DNA of 64,000 nucleotides from Paraburkholderia phenoliruptrix (GTDB taxonomy: Bacteria; Pseudomonadota; Gammaproteobacteria; Burkholderiales; Burkholderiaceae), in the NCBI RefSeq assembly GCF_902859825.1, contig NZ_CADIKB010000007.1:124001-188000 (forward strand), in the 5' to 3' direction. The position numbers and the translations under genes were made by a program. Positions 7,679-17,417 of the stretch are shown in pieces. Within the stretch, counting starts at the first letter, position 1. Every line of letters starts with the position of its first letter. Below the pieces are notes generated by a model that was not told the DNA's origin, did no database searches, and saw only the letters and a program-made list of their open reading frames with translations.

Positions 7679-9369
7679 TCGCGTTGCACGATCTGTTAGC
7701 GGTGCCGCTCGACGCAGCCGGCCGCAACGTTCCGGTTTGCCGAGATGGTGCCGCCGTGCTCGATCGCGCAGCCTTTCGCGCGCGGGTGGCGGCGCTGGTG
7801 TCGCTGGTGCAATCGCAGGCGGCGCAGCGCTATGCGTTGTGTATCGACGATCCGTTCGATTTCGCCTGCGCCTTGTTCGCGCTCTTCGCCTGCGGCAAGG
7901 AACCGGTGATTCCCGCGAACGCGACGCCCGGCTATCTCGCCGATCTCGCCGAAGCGTACGACTTCATATTGACGGACGCCACGCTGCCGCCACACACGCA
8001 AGCGGACGCCTTCGCATCCACGCACAACACGCGCATCGACCCGCAAGCGCCCCTCACGCTCTACACGTCGGGCAGCAGCGGCCGTCCCAAGCCGATCCGC
8101 AAGACGCTTGCGCAGTTCAATGCCGAAGTGCACACGCTCGAGAAGCAGTGGGGCGTTCTGGTGGGCGACGCGACGATGCTCGCGAGCGTGCCGCATCACC
8201 ATATCTACGGCCTGCTGTTTCGCGTGATGTGGCCGCTTGCCGCCGGTCGTGCGTTCGACCGCGACGTCAGCATCGAACCGCTGCATTTGCAAACGCAGAT
8301 CGCGCAAGGCGGGGCTGCGGTGATCGTATCGACGCCAGCGCAACTGTCGCGCTGGCCCGCCTTGCCGGGCTTCGCCACATTGACGCCTGCACCGCGCGCG
8401 TTCTTTTCGTCGGGCGGTCCGCTCGCGCTCGAAGCCGCGCAGCAATACGCAGCGGCTTACGGCGCCGCGCCGCTCGAAATCTACGGCAGCACGGAGACGG
8501 GCGGCATCGCATGGCGTCGCCAGGATCAGACCGATGCCTGGCAACCGGTGACCGGCATCGAAGTGCGTCGCGACGAGGACGGCGCGCTCAACGTGCGCTC
8601 GCCGCATCTCAACCACAACGGCTGGCATCGCACGGACGACAAGATCGGGCTCGACGCGCAAGGCCGCTTCCGCTTGCAGGGTCGCCTGGACCGCGTGCTC
8701 AAGCTGGACGGCAAGCGTGTGTCGCTGCCGGAACTGGAGGCACGCCTCGCGCTGCATCCGTACGTGATGCAGGCGGCCATTGCGCCGCTCGCTGGCGGCG
8801 CGCGCAAGCGCGTCGGCGCGGTCGTCGCGTTGACAGAAGCCGGCAATGAAGCGCTGCGCGACGAAGGGCGCGTGAGCCTCGCGCAAAGTCTGCGGCGGCA
8901 TCTCGCCGATTACTTCGACGCTGTGGTGTTGCCGCGCCATTGGCGCTTTCGCCTTGCGTTGCCGTTCGACGCTCGCGGCAAGCTGCCGGTCGCGGCGGTC
9001 GCAGCCGCGTTCGAGCCCCGCCCTGAAGGCTTCGAGCTGCTTGCCGAGGCGCGCAGCGGCGACACGCTTCACTACGAATTGCGCGTGCCGCCCACGCTCG
9101 TTCATTTCTCCGGCCACTTCCCCGGCCTGCCGATTCTGCCGGGCGTGGTGCAGGTCGACTGGGCGATGCGTCTTGCCGCCGAACAACTGCTGGGTGTGCG
9201 CGGCGTGAACTCGATCGATCGTTTGAAGTTCATGGCGCCGGTTTCGCCTGGTGCGGTGTTGAAGCTGACGCTCGCACACGATGCCGCGCGTCGGCGCGTG
9301 CAGTTCGCGTACCAGTTGAACGATCGCGAATGTGCGTCGGGCATGATTGTGTATCGGGAGGACACCTGA
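7675..9369 (+). CDS. Aryl acyl-ACP ligase fused to a hot-dog dehydratase (APE)
   Basis: A 564-residue fusion. The N-terminal ~445 residues are an AMP-forming ligase: P-loop YTSGSSGRPKP near residue 125, EIYGSTETGG, and the GRLDRVLKLDGKRVSL hinge. It should activate the aryl acid starter for an ACP (ApeH role). The C-terminal ~115 residues are a FabA/FabZ-like hot-dog domain with HFSGHFPGLPILPGV (ApeI role), where the motif continues VDWAM with Asp where FabZ has Glu. In the enterobacterial clusters I know these are separate genes. The start at 7675 overlaps the previous gene by ATGA and lacks its own strong Shine-Dalgarno. Confidence 0.88.
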   Translation: MIALHDLLAVPLDAAGRNVPVCRDGAAVLDRAAFRARVAALVSLVQSQAAQRYALCIDDPFDFACALFALFACGKEPVIPANATPGYLADLAEAYDFILTDATLPPHTQADAFASTHNTRIDPQAPLTLYTSGSSGRPKPIRKTLAQFNAEVHTLEKQWGVLVGDATMLASVPHHHIYGLLFRVMWPLAAGRAFDRDVSIEPLHLQTQIAQGGAAVIVSTPAQLSRWPALPGFATLTPAPRAFFSSGGPLALEAAQQYAAAYGAAPLEIYGSTETGGIAWRRQDQTDAWQPVTGIEVRRDEDGALNVRSPHLNHNGWHRTDDKIGLDAQGRFRLQGRLDRVLKLDGKRVSLPELEARLALHPYVMQAAIAPLAGGARKRVGAVVALTEAGNEALRDEGRVSLAQSLRRHLADYFDAVVLPRHWRFRLALPFDARGKLPVAAVAAAFEPRPEGFELLAEARSGDTLHYELRVPPTLVHFSGHFPGLPILPGVVQVDWAMRLAAEQLLGVRGVNSIDRLKFMAPVSPGAVLKLTLAHDAARRRVQFAYQLNDRECASGMIVYREDT

Positions 9370-11093
9370 TGAGTTTCGCTCCCTGCATCGTCATTCCGAT
9401 CTACAACCACAAGGATGCGATTGGCGCGACCGTCGCTCATCTCGCGGTGCACGGCCTGCCGATTTTCGTCGTCGATGACGGCAGCGACGAGGCGACTCAA
9501 CACGTGCTCGCCGAACTGGCGCAACAGTACGCAGCGCAACTCACGTTGCTGCGTCTGCCGGTCAACGGCGGCAAAGGTGCGGCGGTGATGGCCGGTCTGC
9601 GCGCGGCGCGCGACGCGAACTACACGCACGCGTTACAGATCGACGCCGACGGACAGCACGACGCCAGCGACGTGCCCCGTTTTATCGAAGCCGCGCATGC
9701 CGCGCCGGGCGCCGTGATTCTAGGTCGGCCCGTGTATGACGAGAGCGTGCCGAAAGCGCGCCTCTACGGCCGTTATCTGACCCACGTGTGGGTGTGGATC
9801 GAGACGCTTTCGCTAACCATCCGCGATTCGATGTGCGGTTTCCGGCTGTATCCGCTTACCCTTGCGTGTGAACTGATAGACAGCGTGCAGTTACCCACGC
9901 GCATGGACTTCGACATTGAGATCCTCGTGCGTCTGTATTGGCGGCGCGCGGCGTTTCGCGCGATTCCGACCCGCGTCACGTATGCAAGCGACGGCGTGTC
10001 GCATTTTGATGTGCTGTGGGACAACGTTCGCATCAGCCGCAGTCACACACGGCTCGTGTGCGGCATGCTGCTGCGTCTGCCGATGCTCGTCGCGCACAAG
10101 TTCATGCCGCGCCGTAGCGCGCCCGCCGAGGTGCAAGGCGACGTGAACCCGCAGGACTGGTGGCGTATCGCGGAGCGTGGCAGTCACCTCGGCATGTCTT
10201 TGCTTGCCCTCAGTTGCAAGCTGCTCGGACGGCGTTTCACCGCGCTGTGGCTGCATCCTGTGGTCGCGTATTTTCTGCTGACGGGGCGCGCCGCGCGCGA
10301 GGCCTCGGCTCATTACTTCACGCGTTTGCGCGAAGCCGCGCCGCATGGCGATACGCCTCGCCCCGGCTGGTTTTCCGCGTATCGTCATATGCTGGCGTTC
10401 GCGCAATCGGGCTTTGACAAGCTCGCGGCGTGGTCCGGCCGCGTAAACGACGCCGACGTCACCTTTGAAGATCCTTCGGCGTTCGAAGCATTGATCGCGA
10501 GCGGCAAGGGCGCGCTCGTGATCGGCGCGCATCTCGGCAATCTCGAGATGACGCGGGCGCTCGCCGCGCAGGGCGCTTATGCGAAAGTGACGGCCGTGGT
10601 CTACACCGAGCACGCGCGGCGCTTCAATAGCGTGCTGGCGTCCGCGAACAGCGAGTTCGCACGGCGTCTGCTCGAAGTCGCCGACTTCGGGCCCGAAACC
10701 GCGATGTTGATGCAGGAGCGCGTCGACGCCGGCGAGTTGCTCGTGATCGTGGGCGACCGCGTGCCCGCGCACGAGGCCGGCCGCACGACCGAGGCGCGTT
10801 TTCTCGGCGCCGATGCCCCGTTCGCGCAAGGCCCCTATGTGTTGGCGCATGCGCTTGGCTGTCCTGTGTATCTGTTCTTCTGCCTGAAAGAGCGCGACGG
10901 TTATCGTCTCTACTTCGAGCCGTTTGCGGAGCGCATCGAGTTGCCGCGCCGCGAACGCACGCAGCACCTCGCGGCGTGGGCGCAGCGTTATGCGCTGCGT
11001 CTCGAACATTATTGCCGCAAGGCACCTTACCAATGGTTCAATTTCTTCGATTTCTGGGCCAGCCCCAAGCGAGGCGCGAATGGCCGAACATGA
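9369..11093 (+). CDS. Bifunctional glycosyltransferase family 2 / LpxL-like acyltransferase (APE)
   Basis: A 574-residue two-domain protein. Residues 1-240 form a GT-A glycosyltransferase (FVVDDGSDE, QIDADGQHD). Residues about 290-560 form an LpxL/HtrB-like acyltransferase with the catalytic HLGNLE box and a VGDRVPAHE segment. It matches the ApeJ-type enzyme of APE clusters, thought to build the glycolipid anchor that fixes the pigment in the outer membrane. The reading frame starts at the ATG overlapping the previous stop (TGATG). It overlaps the lyase by 14 nt. Confidence 0.88.
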   Translation: MSFAPCIVIPIYNHKDAIGATVAHLAVHGLPIFVVDDGSDEATQHVLAELAQQYAAQLTLLRLPVNGGKGAAVMAGLRAARDANYTHALQIDADGQHDASDVPRFIEAAHAAPGAVILGRPVYDESVPKARLYGRYLTHVWVWIETLSLTIRDSMCGFRLYPLTLACELIDSVQLPTRMDFDIEILVRLYWRRAAFRAIPTRVTYASDGVSHFDVLWDNVRISRSHTRLVCGMLLRLPMLVAHKFMPRRSAPAEVQGDVNPQDWWRIAERGSHLGMSLLALSCKLLGRRFTALWLHPVVAYFLLTGRAAREASAHYFTRLREAAPHGDTPRPGWFSAYRHMLAFAQSGFDKLAAWSGRVNDADVTFEDPSAFEALIASGKGALVIGAHLGNLEMTRALAAQGAYAKVTAVVYTEHARRFNSVLASANSEFARRLLEVADFGPETAMLMQERVDAGELLVIVGDRVPAHEAGRTTEARFLGADAPFAQGPYVLAHALGCPVYLFFCLKERDGYRLYFEPFAERIELPRRERTQHLAAWAQRYALRLEHYCRKAPYQWFNFFDFWASPKRGANGRT

Positions 11094-12693
11094 TCTGATC
11101 GACGCGCCGGGTGCCGGCATGAATGCGGCTGACACGCCCGATACCGACGCGGTGCCCGTCGTCATCGGTGCGCGCAAGCTGAGTATCGAGGAAGTAGTGG
11201 CGATCGCGCAGCATCGCGTGCCGGTCGCATTGAACGCAGACCCCGCGTGGCGCGCACGCATTCAACGCGGCGCGGATTTTCTGCGCCGCCATCTTGCGGC
11301 GGGCGCCACCGTGTACGGCGTCAATACCGGTTACGGCGATGCCTGCGTGGTGGACGTGCCGATGGAACTCGTCGAGGCTTTGCCCTTACAGCTCACGCGT
11401 TATCACGGCTGCGGCATGGGCCATTATCTCGACGACGCACAGACGCTCGCCGTCATCGCCGCGCGTCTGAACTCGCTCGCGTATGGCTTTTCCGGCGTGC
11501 GTCCCGTGCTGCTCCAACGTCTCGCGGACCTCGTCAATCGGCGTGTGCTGCCGCGCATTCCGTCTGAGGGCTCGGTCGGCGCGAGCGGCGACCTCACGCC
11601 GCTTTCGTATGTCGCCGCCGCGCTCGCGGGCGAACGCGACGTGATGTTCGAAGGACGCCTGCGCGATGCGCGCGACGTGTGGCGCGAACTCGGCTACACG
11701 CCGCTCACGCTCGCGCCGAAAGAAGGCCTCGCGTTGATGAACGGCACCGCGGTAATGACCGGTCTCGCCTGTCTCGCCTTCGCGCGGGCGGATCATCTGA
11801 CGCGGCTCGCCGCGCGCCTCACGGCGCTCTGCACGATTGCGCTCGACGGCCGTGCCGCGCATTTCGATGCGACGCTCTTCGAAGTGAAGCCGCACGCCGG
11901 TCAGGCGCAGGCTGCGGCATGGATTCGCGACGATCTGACGGGCCGCGACGATACGCCGGGCCACCGCTTGCAGGATCGCTACTCGATCCGTTGCGCGCCG
12001 CACATTATCGGCGTGGCGCGCGACGCGCTCAGTTGGGTGCGCCGCGACGTCGAAAACGAACTGAACAGCGCGAACGATAATCCGCTGATCGACCCCGACA
12101 ACGAGCGCGTGCTGCACGGCGGCAACTTCTATGGCGGACATATCGCGTTCGCGATGGATTCGCTGAAGGTCGCGGTTGCCAATCTCGCGGATCTGATGGA
12201 CCGGCAGTTGGCGCTTCTCGTCGACGTCAATTTCAACAATGGCCTGCCGCGTAACCTGAGCGGCGCGGCGCCCGCGCGCGCCGCTATCAATCACGGCTTC
12301 AAGGCTGTGCAGATTTCGTCGTCCGCGTGGACGGCCGAGGCGCTGAAAAACACCATGCCCGCGAGTGTTTTCTCGCGTTCGACCGAGGCGCACAACCAGG
12401 ACAAGGTCAGCATGGGCACGATTGCCGCGCGCGACTGCCTGCGTGTGCTCGAACTGACCGAGCAGGTGGCCGCGGCGCACACGCTTGCTGCCGTGCAGGC
12501 AGCGCGTTTGCGCGTCAGGATCGACAGCGCGACGCCGGTTCCCGCACCGTTGCACACGTTTATGGAAAGCGTCGGCGCCCAGTCGCCTTTCGTCGACGAA
12601 GACCGCGCGCTCGAACACGATCTGCGTGCATTGACCGCGCGCATTGCAGCATGCGAGCTGCTGCAGGATTATCGCGGAGGCCAGCCAGCATGA
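11080..12693 (+). CDS. Aromatic amino acid (histidine/tyrosine-type) ammonia lyase (APE)
   Basis: A 537-residue MIO-dependent ammonia lyase. The cofactor-forming Ala-Ser-Gly is residues 168-170 in GSVGASGDLTPLSY. NDNPLID and NFNNGLPRNLSG are also present. In an APE cluster it should supply the aryl starter, a cinnamate or coumarate-like acid, by removing ammonia from Phe or Tyr. The selectivity pocket reads TRYHGCGMG. By hand alignment the key dipeptide is Tyr-His, unlike the His-Leu of bacterial tyrosine ammonia lyases. The start at 11080 (MAEHDLID) is inside the end of the preceding gene. It ends ATGA with the thioesterase. Confidence 0.88.
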   Translation: MAEHDLIDAPGAGMNAADTPDTDAVPVVIGARKLSIEEVVAIAQHRVPVALNADPAWRARIQRGADFLRRHLAAGATVYGVNTGYGDACVVDVPMELVEALPLQLTRYHGCGMGHYLDDAQTLAVIAARLNSLAYGFSGVRPVLLQRLADLVNRRVLPRIPSEGSVGASGDLTPLSYVAAALAGERDVMFEGRLRDARDVWRELGYTPLTLAPKEGLALMNGTAVMTGLACLAFARADHLTRLAARLTALCTIALDGRAAHFDATLFEVKPHAGQAQAAAWIRDDLTGRDDTPGHRLQDRYSIRCAPHIIGVARDALSWVRRDVENELNSANDNPLIDPDNERVLHGGNFYGGHIAFAMDSLKVAVANLADLMDRQLALLVDVNFNNGLPRNLSGAAPARAAINHGFKAVQISSSAWTAEALKNTMPASVFSRSTEAHNQDKVSMGTIAARDCLRVLELTEQVAAAHTLAAVQAARLRVRIDSATPVPAPLHTFMESVGAQSPFVDEDRALEHDLRALTARIAACELLQDYRGGQPA

Positions 12694-13121
12694 ACGTCGC
12701 GCGCAAGGTACTCAGCGCCAGTGCCATAGTCGAGGTGCCGTTCCACGACGTCGATGCGATGAACGTGTGCTGGCACGGCCATTACCTCAAGTACTTCGAG
12801 ATCGGCCGGGCCGCGCTTCTCCGCGCGTTCGATTACGACTACCGCGAAATGCAGGCGTCGGGCTATCTGTGGCCGATCGTGGAAGCGCATTTGAAGTACG
12901 TGCGTCCCGCTACGTATGGTCAGAAGATCGACGTGCGCACGCAACTGCTCGAACACGAAAATCGCCTGAAAATAGGCTATGAAATCGTCGATTGCGCGTC
13001 GGGCACGCGGCTCACGAAGGGTTACACGATTCAGGTGGCTGTCGATGCCGCGACTGAGGAGTTGCAATTCGTGTCGCCGCCCGTCGTCTTCGAGAAACTG
13101 GAGCGCGTATGGGGGCAGTGA
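12690..13121 (+). CDS. 4-hydroxybenzoyl-CoA-type thioesterase (APE)
   Basis: A 143-residue hot-dog thioesterase of the 4HBT/YbgC type, with the family box FHDVDAMNVCWHGHYLKYFE near the N-terminus. It matches ApeK-like thioesterases that release or edit ACP-bound intermediates. It starts in an ATGA overlap with the lyase and overlaps the LolA-like gene by 13 nt. Confidence 0.88.
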   Translation: MNVARKVLSASAIVEVPFHDVDAMNVCWHGHYLKYFEIGRAALLRAFDYDYREMQASGYLWPIVEAHLKYVRPATYGQKIDVRTQLLEHENRLKIGYEIVDCASGTRLTKGYTIQVAVDAATEELQFVSPPVVFEKLERVWGQ

Positions 13122-13777
13122 TTTCTCGCGGGCGGCTGATCAAGGTGCTCGCTGCGCTCACGTTGTCGAGCGCATTGTGCGCGGCGGGCTCACAGGCTGT
13201 GGCGGCATCCGCTGACGGCAATCCCGCGCTCGTCTCGCAGATCGCGGCACACCTTGCCGCCGCCAAGGGCGTGCGCGCGCAATTCACGCAAACCCAGACG
13301 CTCGCCGCAATGAAGCAGCCGCTCGTCAGCACGGGCTCGCTGCTGTTTCTGCGCGAGCGCGGTGTGATCTGGCAGATCGCGACACCGTACAAGGCCACGT
13401 ATGTGATGACCGATGCGGGCGTCGCCGAAGTCGACGCGAACGGCCGGCGCGTCACCACGCACAGCGCGCAGGGCGCACGCGGCGTCGCGCAAGTCTCGAA
13501 GATGATGCGCGCCATGCTCGGCGGCGACCTTTCCGCGCTGTATTCGCAATTCGACGTGCAGGCCGACGGCAGCGCCGCGCACTGGCGCCTCCAGCTCACG
13601 CCGAATCAGCCGCAGATCGCGCAATCCATCAAGGGCCTGCAGATGAGCGGGGGCGATTACTTGCAGAGTTTGCGCATTGCGCTTGCCAACGGCGACACCA
13701 CGCAACTCGAGTTCAGCAGAAGCGAGATGGTCAGCGAACCTGCGCCTGCCGAACGCACGCTGCTTGGGGCGCCGTAA
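13109..13777 (+). CDS. LolA-like outer-membrane lipoprotein carrier (APE)
   Basis: A 222-residue periplasmic protein with a signal peptide ending near residue 33 (QAVAAS). The body resembles LolA/LolB-like carriers (VRAQFTQTQTL, RGVIWQI). In APE clusters this protein, with the MMPL exporter, is thought to carry the lipid-linked pigment across the periplasm. Its stop overlaps the ATG of the exporter (TAATG). Confidence 0.87.
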   Translation: MGAVISRGRLIKVLAALTLSSALCAAGSQAVAASADGNPALVSQIAAHLAAAKGVRAQFTQTQTLAAMKQPLVSTGSLLFLRERGVIWQIATPYKATYVMTDAGVAEVDANGRRVTTHSAQGARGVAQVSKMMRAMLGGDLSALYSQFDVQADGSAAHWRLQLTPNQPQIAQSIKGLQMSGGDYLQSLRIALANGDTTQLEFSRSEMVSEPAPAERTLLGAP

Positions 13778-16236
13778 TGGACGTGCTGCAACACAGGTCC
13801 GCGAGACACACGTGGGGCGTGCGCGCCGCGTGGCTGCTGCTCGCGCTCGTCGCGGCGCTGTATTGCGGCTGGCGTTTCGCGGGACCGTCGCCGTTGCAGA
13901 CCAACCTGCTCGCGCTGTTGCCCGCAACCGAAGCGGACCCTGTCGCCGAAAAAGCCGTGGATGCGCTCGCGAGCGCGGTCGGCGACCGCACCGTGCTTCT
14001 CGTCACGAGTCGCGACGACGCGCACGCGAAAGCGGCGGCGAGACAGATCGGCGCGTCGCTGCAAAAGAGCGGTGCGTTTGCTTCGGTGACGGCGGAGCTG
14101 CCGCCGTTCGACCTGTCGCGGATCGCGGCGCTGTACATGCCGTATCGCTTCGGCCTGCTGACGACCGCCGAGCGCGATGCAATTTCCAGTGCGTCGGCTT
14201 CTTCGCTGCAGGACACACTCGCTCAACGCATTTACAGTCCATTGCGCGGCGGCCTCGCCACATCGCTATCCGATGATCCGTTCGGCTGGCTCGAACACTG
14301 GCTCGGCAATCTGCCGCTTGCGACCTCCAACCTCGAATTCGAAGACGGCCTGCTCGTCTCGCATCAAGGCGACGCGACCAGCGTGCTCGTCGTCGCGACG
14401 CTGCCCGGCTCAGCCTATGAAACGAAGACACAGCACGCGGTGCTGACCGCGGTGTCGCAAGGCGAGAGCGCGCTTAAGCAGGCGTTTCCCGACGTGTCGG
14501 TGGCACGCACCGGCGCCGTGTTTTACGCCGAATCGGCACGCAGCGCGTCGGAGCGCGAAGTGCATGTGATCGGCATCGCGTCGCTCGTCGGCATTGCGTT
14601 GCTCATGATGTGGGTGTTCCGCTCGCCGCGTCTGCTTCTGCTTGGTTTCGTCTCGACGGCGCTCGGCATTGTCTGCGCACTGGCGGTCACGCTGCTTGTG
14701 TTCGACAAACTGCATTTGCTGACGCTCGTGTTCGGCGCGAGTCTGATCGGCGAAGCGGTCGATTACTCAATCCAGTATTTCGTGGTGTATCTCGGCGCGG
14801 AGCGCGACTGGGATGCGCGGCGCGGCGCGCGCGCAGTGCGTCCCGCGCTCGCCGTTGCGCTGACCACGAGCCTGCTCGGCTACGCGATCCTCACATGGGT
14901 GCCGTTTCCGGCGCTCAAACAGATTGCCTGTTTCGCGATGGCGGGCATCGTGACCGCGTTTGCCTCGGTGATGTGGCTGTTGCCCGCGCTGCTGCCGTCC
15001 CCGCCGAGGCGCAGCCCGCGGCGCCTGTTCGTGCGCGCGGCGCAGTGGCTGGGCGTCTGGCATCGCGCGATAGGCGGCAGGCGTGCGTGGTTCGTCGCGG
15101 CGCTGTTGCTGGCCGCCGCGATTCCAGGCTGGCTGCGCCTCACGAGCGACGACGACATTCACCTGCTCATTCAGCGTGACGCGTCGCTGGTTGCGCAGGA
15201 GGACAAGGTACGCGGCGCGGTCGGCGTGGATAACAGTGCGCAGTTTTTCGTCGTGCGCGGCGAGACACCGGAGACGGTGTTGCAGCGCGCGGAGGCGCTC
15301 GGCGTGAAGCTCGACGCATTGAACAGTACGCCGAACAAAGTGGGCGGTTATCAATCGGTCGCGCAATTCGTGCCATCGGCACGGCAGCAAAACGAAGACC
15401 GCACGTTGCTCGCGCAACATGTATTCGCCGACCCGGCCGCCTTGCGCGCCACACTGCTGCAAGCAGGGTTCAAGGACGACGTTGCCGATGCGTGGATCGC
15501 CGCGCAAACCAAACCTCAGGCGCCGCTGACCGTCGAGCGATGGCTCGCCGCGCCATGGTCGCAACCCTACCGGCACTTGTGGCTCGGCCAGGTCGATGCC
15601 GCGAGGAAAGCCTATGCGGCCGTGGTGATTCCGCAAGGCGTGACGCCGCGCAACGAGCCCGCCTTGATGGCTGTCGCGCGCGCCGTTCCGGGCGTGGTCT
15701 TCGTCGACAAGGCGGCGAGCGTGTCGAAGCTCTTTGGCGCCTATCGCGTGGATAGCGGCTGGTGGCTCGGCGGCGCGCTCACGCTCGTTCTCATGCTCCT
15801 GATCGTGCGTTACGCCGCGCAGCCCGCTGCCTCACACGATGCACGGCACGCGGTGTCTTTCCCGCGGCGCGTGCGCGGCGGCGTCGAGGTGACCTTGCCC
15901 GTGCTGCTGGCGGTCGGCGTGACGCTCGCCGCATTTGGCTATGCGCGCGTGCCGCTCAATCTGTTCAACTGGCTGGCGCTGATGCTGGTGCTCGGTGTCG
16001 GCGCAAACTACGCGGTATTCCTGCGCGAAGGGTGCTTGCGCCCCGACGCGGATCTCGGTGCGGTGTGGACCGGCGTGCTGTTGTCCGCGGCGACCACGCT
16101 GCTGTCGTTCGGCATGCTCGGTATGAGCGCGATGCCCGCGTTGAAGAGCTTCGGCGCGACGCTTGCGCTCGGCATTGCCGTATCGGTGCTGCTTGCACCG
16201 ATCGGCATGCCATCAGATTCCAGGAGGGCCGCTTGA
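13777..16236 (+). CDS. MMPL/RND-family exporter (APE)
   Basis: An 819-residue inner-membrane transporter with two halves, each holding one membrane helix, a large periplasmic loop and a group of helices (about 265-400 and 680-815). It has the features of the MMPL/RND family, including the GEAVDYSIQY and GVGANYAVFLRE segments in paired helices. It corresponds to ApeM-like exporters that move the finished aryl polyene lipid from the inner membrane. No DUF3261 lipoprotein gene follows it here, unlike in some enterobacterial clusters. Confidence 0.9.
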   Translation: MDVLQHRSARHTWGVRAAWLLLALVAALYCGWRFAGPSPLQTNLLALLPATEADPVAEKAVDALASAVGDRTVLLVTSRDDAHAKAAARQIGASLQKSGAFASVTAELPPFDLSRIAALYMPYRFGLLTTAERDAISSASASSLQDTLAQRIYSPLRGGLATSLSDDPFGWLEHWLGNLPLATSNLEFEDGLLVSHQGDATSVLVVATLPGSAYETKTQHAVLTAVSQGESALKQAFPDVSVARTGAVFYAESARSASEREVHVIGIASLVGIALLMMWVFRSPRLLLLGFVSTALGIVCALAVTLLVFDKLHLLTLVFGASLIGEAVDYSIQYFVVYLGAERDWDARRGARAVRPALAVALTTSLLGYAILTWVPFPALKQIACFAMAGIVTAFASVMWLLPALLPSPPRRSPRRLFVRAAQWLGVWHRAIGGRRAWFVAALLLAAAIPGWLRLTSDDDIHLLIQRDASLVAQEDKVRGAVGVDNSAQFFVVRGETPETVLQRAEALGVKLDALNSTPNKVGGYQSVAQFVPSARQQNEDRTLLAQHVFADPAALRATLLQAGFKDDVADAWIAAQTKPQAPLTVERWLAAPWSQPYRHLWLGQVDAARKAYAAVVIPQGVTPRNEPALMAVARAVPGVVFVDKAASVSKLFGAYRVDSGWWLGGALTLVLMLLIVRYAAQPAASHDARHAVSFPRRVRGGVEVTLPVLLAVGVTLAAFGYARVPLNLFNWLALMLVLGVGANYAVFLREGCLRPDADLGAVWTGVLLSAATTLLSFGMLGMSAMPALKSFGATLALGIAVSVLLAPIGMPSDSRRAA

Positions 16237-17417
16237 AAGCGCCATCAGTTTATTTGCACGCGCTCGGCATGATCAATGCGCTCGGCGGCGACCTGACGAG
16301 CATCGTGCCGGCGCTCCGGGCGAGCGACGCACGCGGCATGGCGACGGTTCACACGGGAATCGGCGACACCTTCGTAGGCAGTGTCGTGACGCCGCTCGAC
16401 ATGGCGCCGCCCACAGATCTCGCCCGCTACGACTGCCGCAACAATCGCTTGCTGCTGGCCGCCCTCGCGCAGATCGCGCCCGCCGTCGACGCGGCGCGCG
16501 AGCGCTACGGCGCCGGGCGGATCGGTGTGGTGCTCGGCACGAGCACGTCGGGCATCGAGGCGGCCGAAGCCGCGTTCGTCTATCAGGCGCAAGCGGGCGC
16601 GCTGCCGTCGAACTTCAATTACCGGCAGATGGAGATCGGCACGGCTGCGCCGTTTGCGGCAGCCGCACTCGGCGTGAAGGGGCCGGCGTATACGATTTCG
16701 ACCGCCTGCACGTCGAGCGCGAAGGCATTTGCCTCGGCGCGGCGCTTACTGCAGTTGCAGGTGTGCGACGCCGTGGTGGTAGGCGGTGTCGATTCGTTGT
16801 GCGAACTGACGGTGCAAGGCTTTGCTTCGCTCGAGTCGACGAGCGACACGCGCAGCAATCCGATGAGCCGCAATCGCTGCGGCATCAATGTCGGCGAGGG
16901 CGCGGCCGTGTTCCTGATGAGCCGCGACGAAGCGGCGGTACGTCTTGCCGGCGTCGGTGAATCGAGCGATGCCCATCATATTTCGTCGCCGGATCCGCAC
17001 GGCGTGGGCGGCGAACTCGCATTGCGCGAGGCCATTGAGGATGCGGGCATCGCGCCGTCGTCAATTGGCTATGTGAACCTGCACGCCACGGCAACGCGCA
17101 AGAACGATGAGATGGAAGCGAAGCTGATGTCGCGTGTGTTTCCCGCAGGCGTGGCGACAAGCGGCACCAAGCCGCTGACGGGACATCAACTCGGCGCGGC
17201 GGGCGCGACCGAACTCGGCTTCGCGTGGCTCACGCTCGCGCGCCATGATGTCGCGCTGCCGCGTCATGTGTGGGACGGCGAGGCCGACCCGGCATTGCCG
17301 GTGCTCGATCTGGTCGAAAGCGAACGGTTCTTGCCGCGCGGCGCGGGTACGCAATACGCAATGAGCAATTCATTTGCGTTCGGCGGCAGCAACGTCAGTC
17401 TGATTCTTGCAGGATGA
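16233..17417 (+). CDS. Beta-ketoacyl-ACP synthase 1 (APE)
   Basis: A 394-residue ketosynthase with a complete Cys-His-His set: Cys159 in STACTSSAK, His284 in NLHATATRKND and His318 in LTGHQLGAAGA. It matches the ApeO type, which is thought to work with the chain-length factor. The start is a TTG at 16233, chosen because AGGAGG lies 6 nt upstream and it overlaps the exporter stop (TTGA). The next in-frame ATG (MINALGG) would cut into the conserved N-terminal strand. Confidence 0.9.
   Translation: MKAPSVYLHALGMINALGGDLTSIVPALRASDARGMATVHTGIGDTFVGSVVTPLDMAPPTDLARYDCRNNRLLLAALAQIAPAVDAARERYGAGRIGVVLGTSTSGIEAAEAAFVYQAQAGALPSNFNYRQMEIGTAAPFAAAALGVKGPAYTISTACTSSAKAFASARRLLQLQVCDAVVVGGVDSLCELTVQGFASLESTSDTRSNPMSRNRCGINVGEGAAVFLMSRDEAAVRLAGVGESSDAHHISSPDPHGVGGELALREAIEDAGIAPSSIGYVNLHATATRKNDEMEAKLMSRVFPAGVATSGTKPLTGHQLGAAGATELGFAWLTLARHDVALPRHVWDGEADPALPVLDLVESERFLPRGAGTQYAMSNSFAFGGSNVSLILAG

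Noticed and set aside
15762-16232. Upstream extension of the first KS reading frame
   Set aside because: The 157 extra codons overlap the MMPL gene and are Arg/Ala-rich. The TTG at 16233 with AGGAGG upstream gives the proper KS N-terminus.
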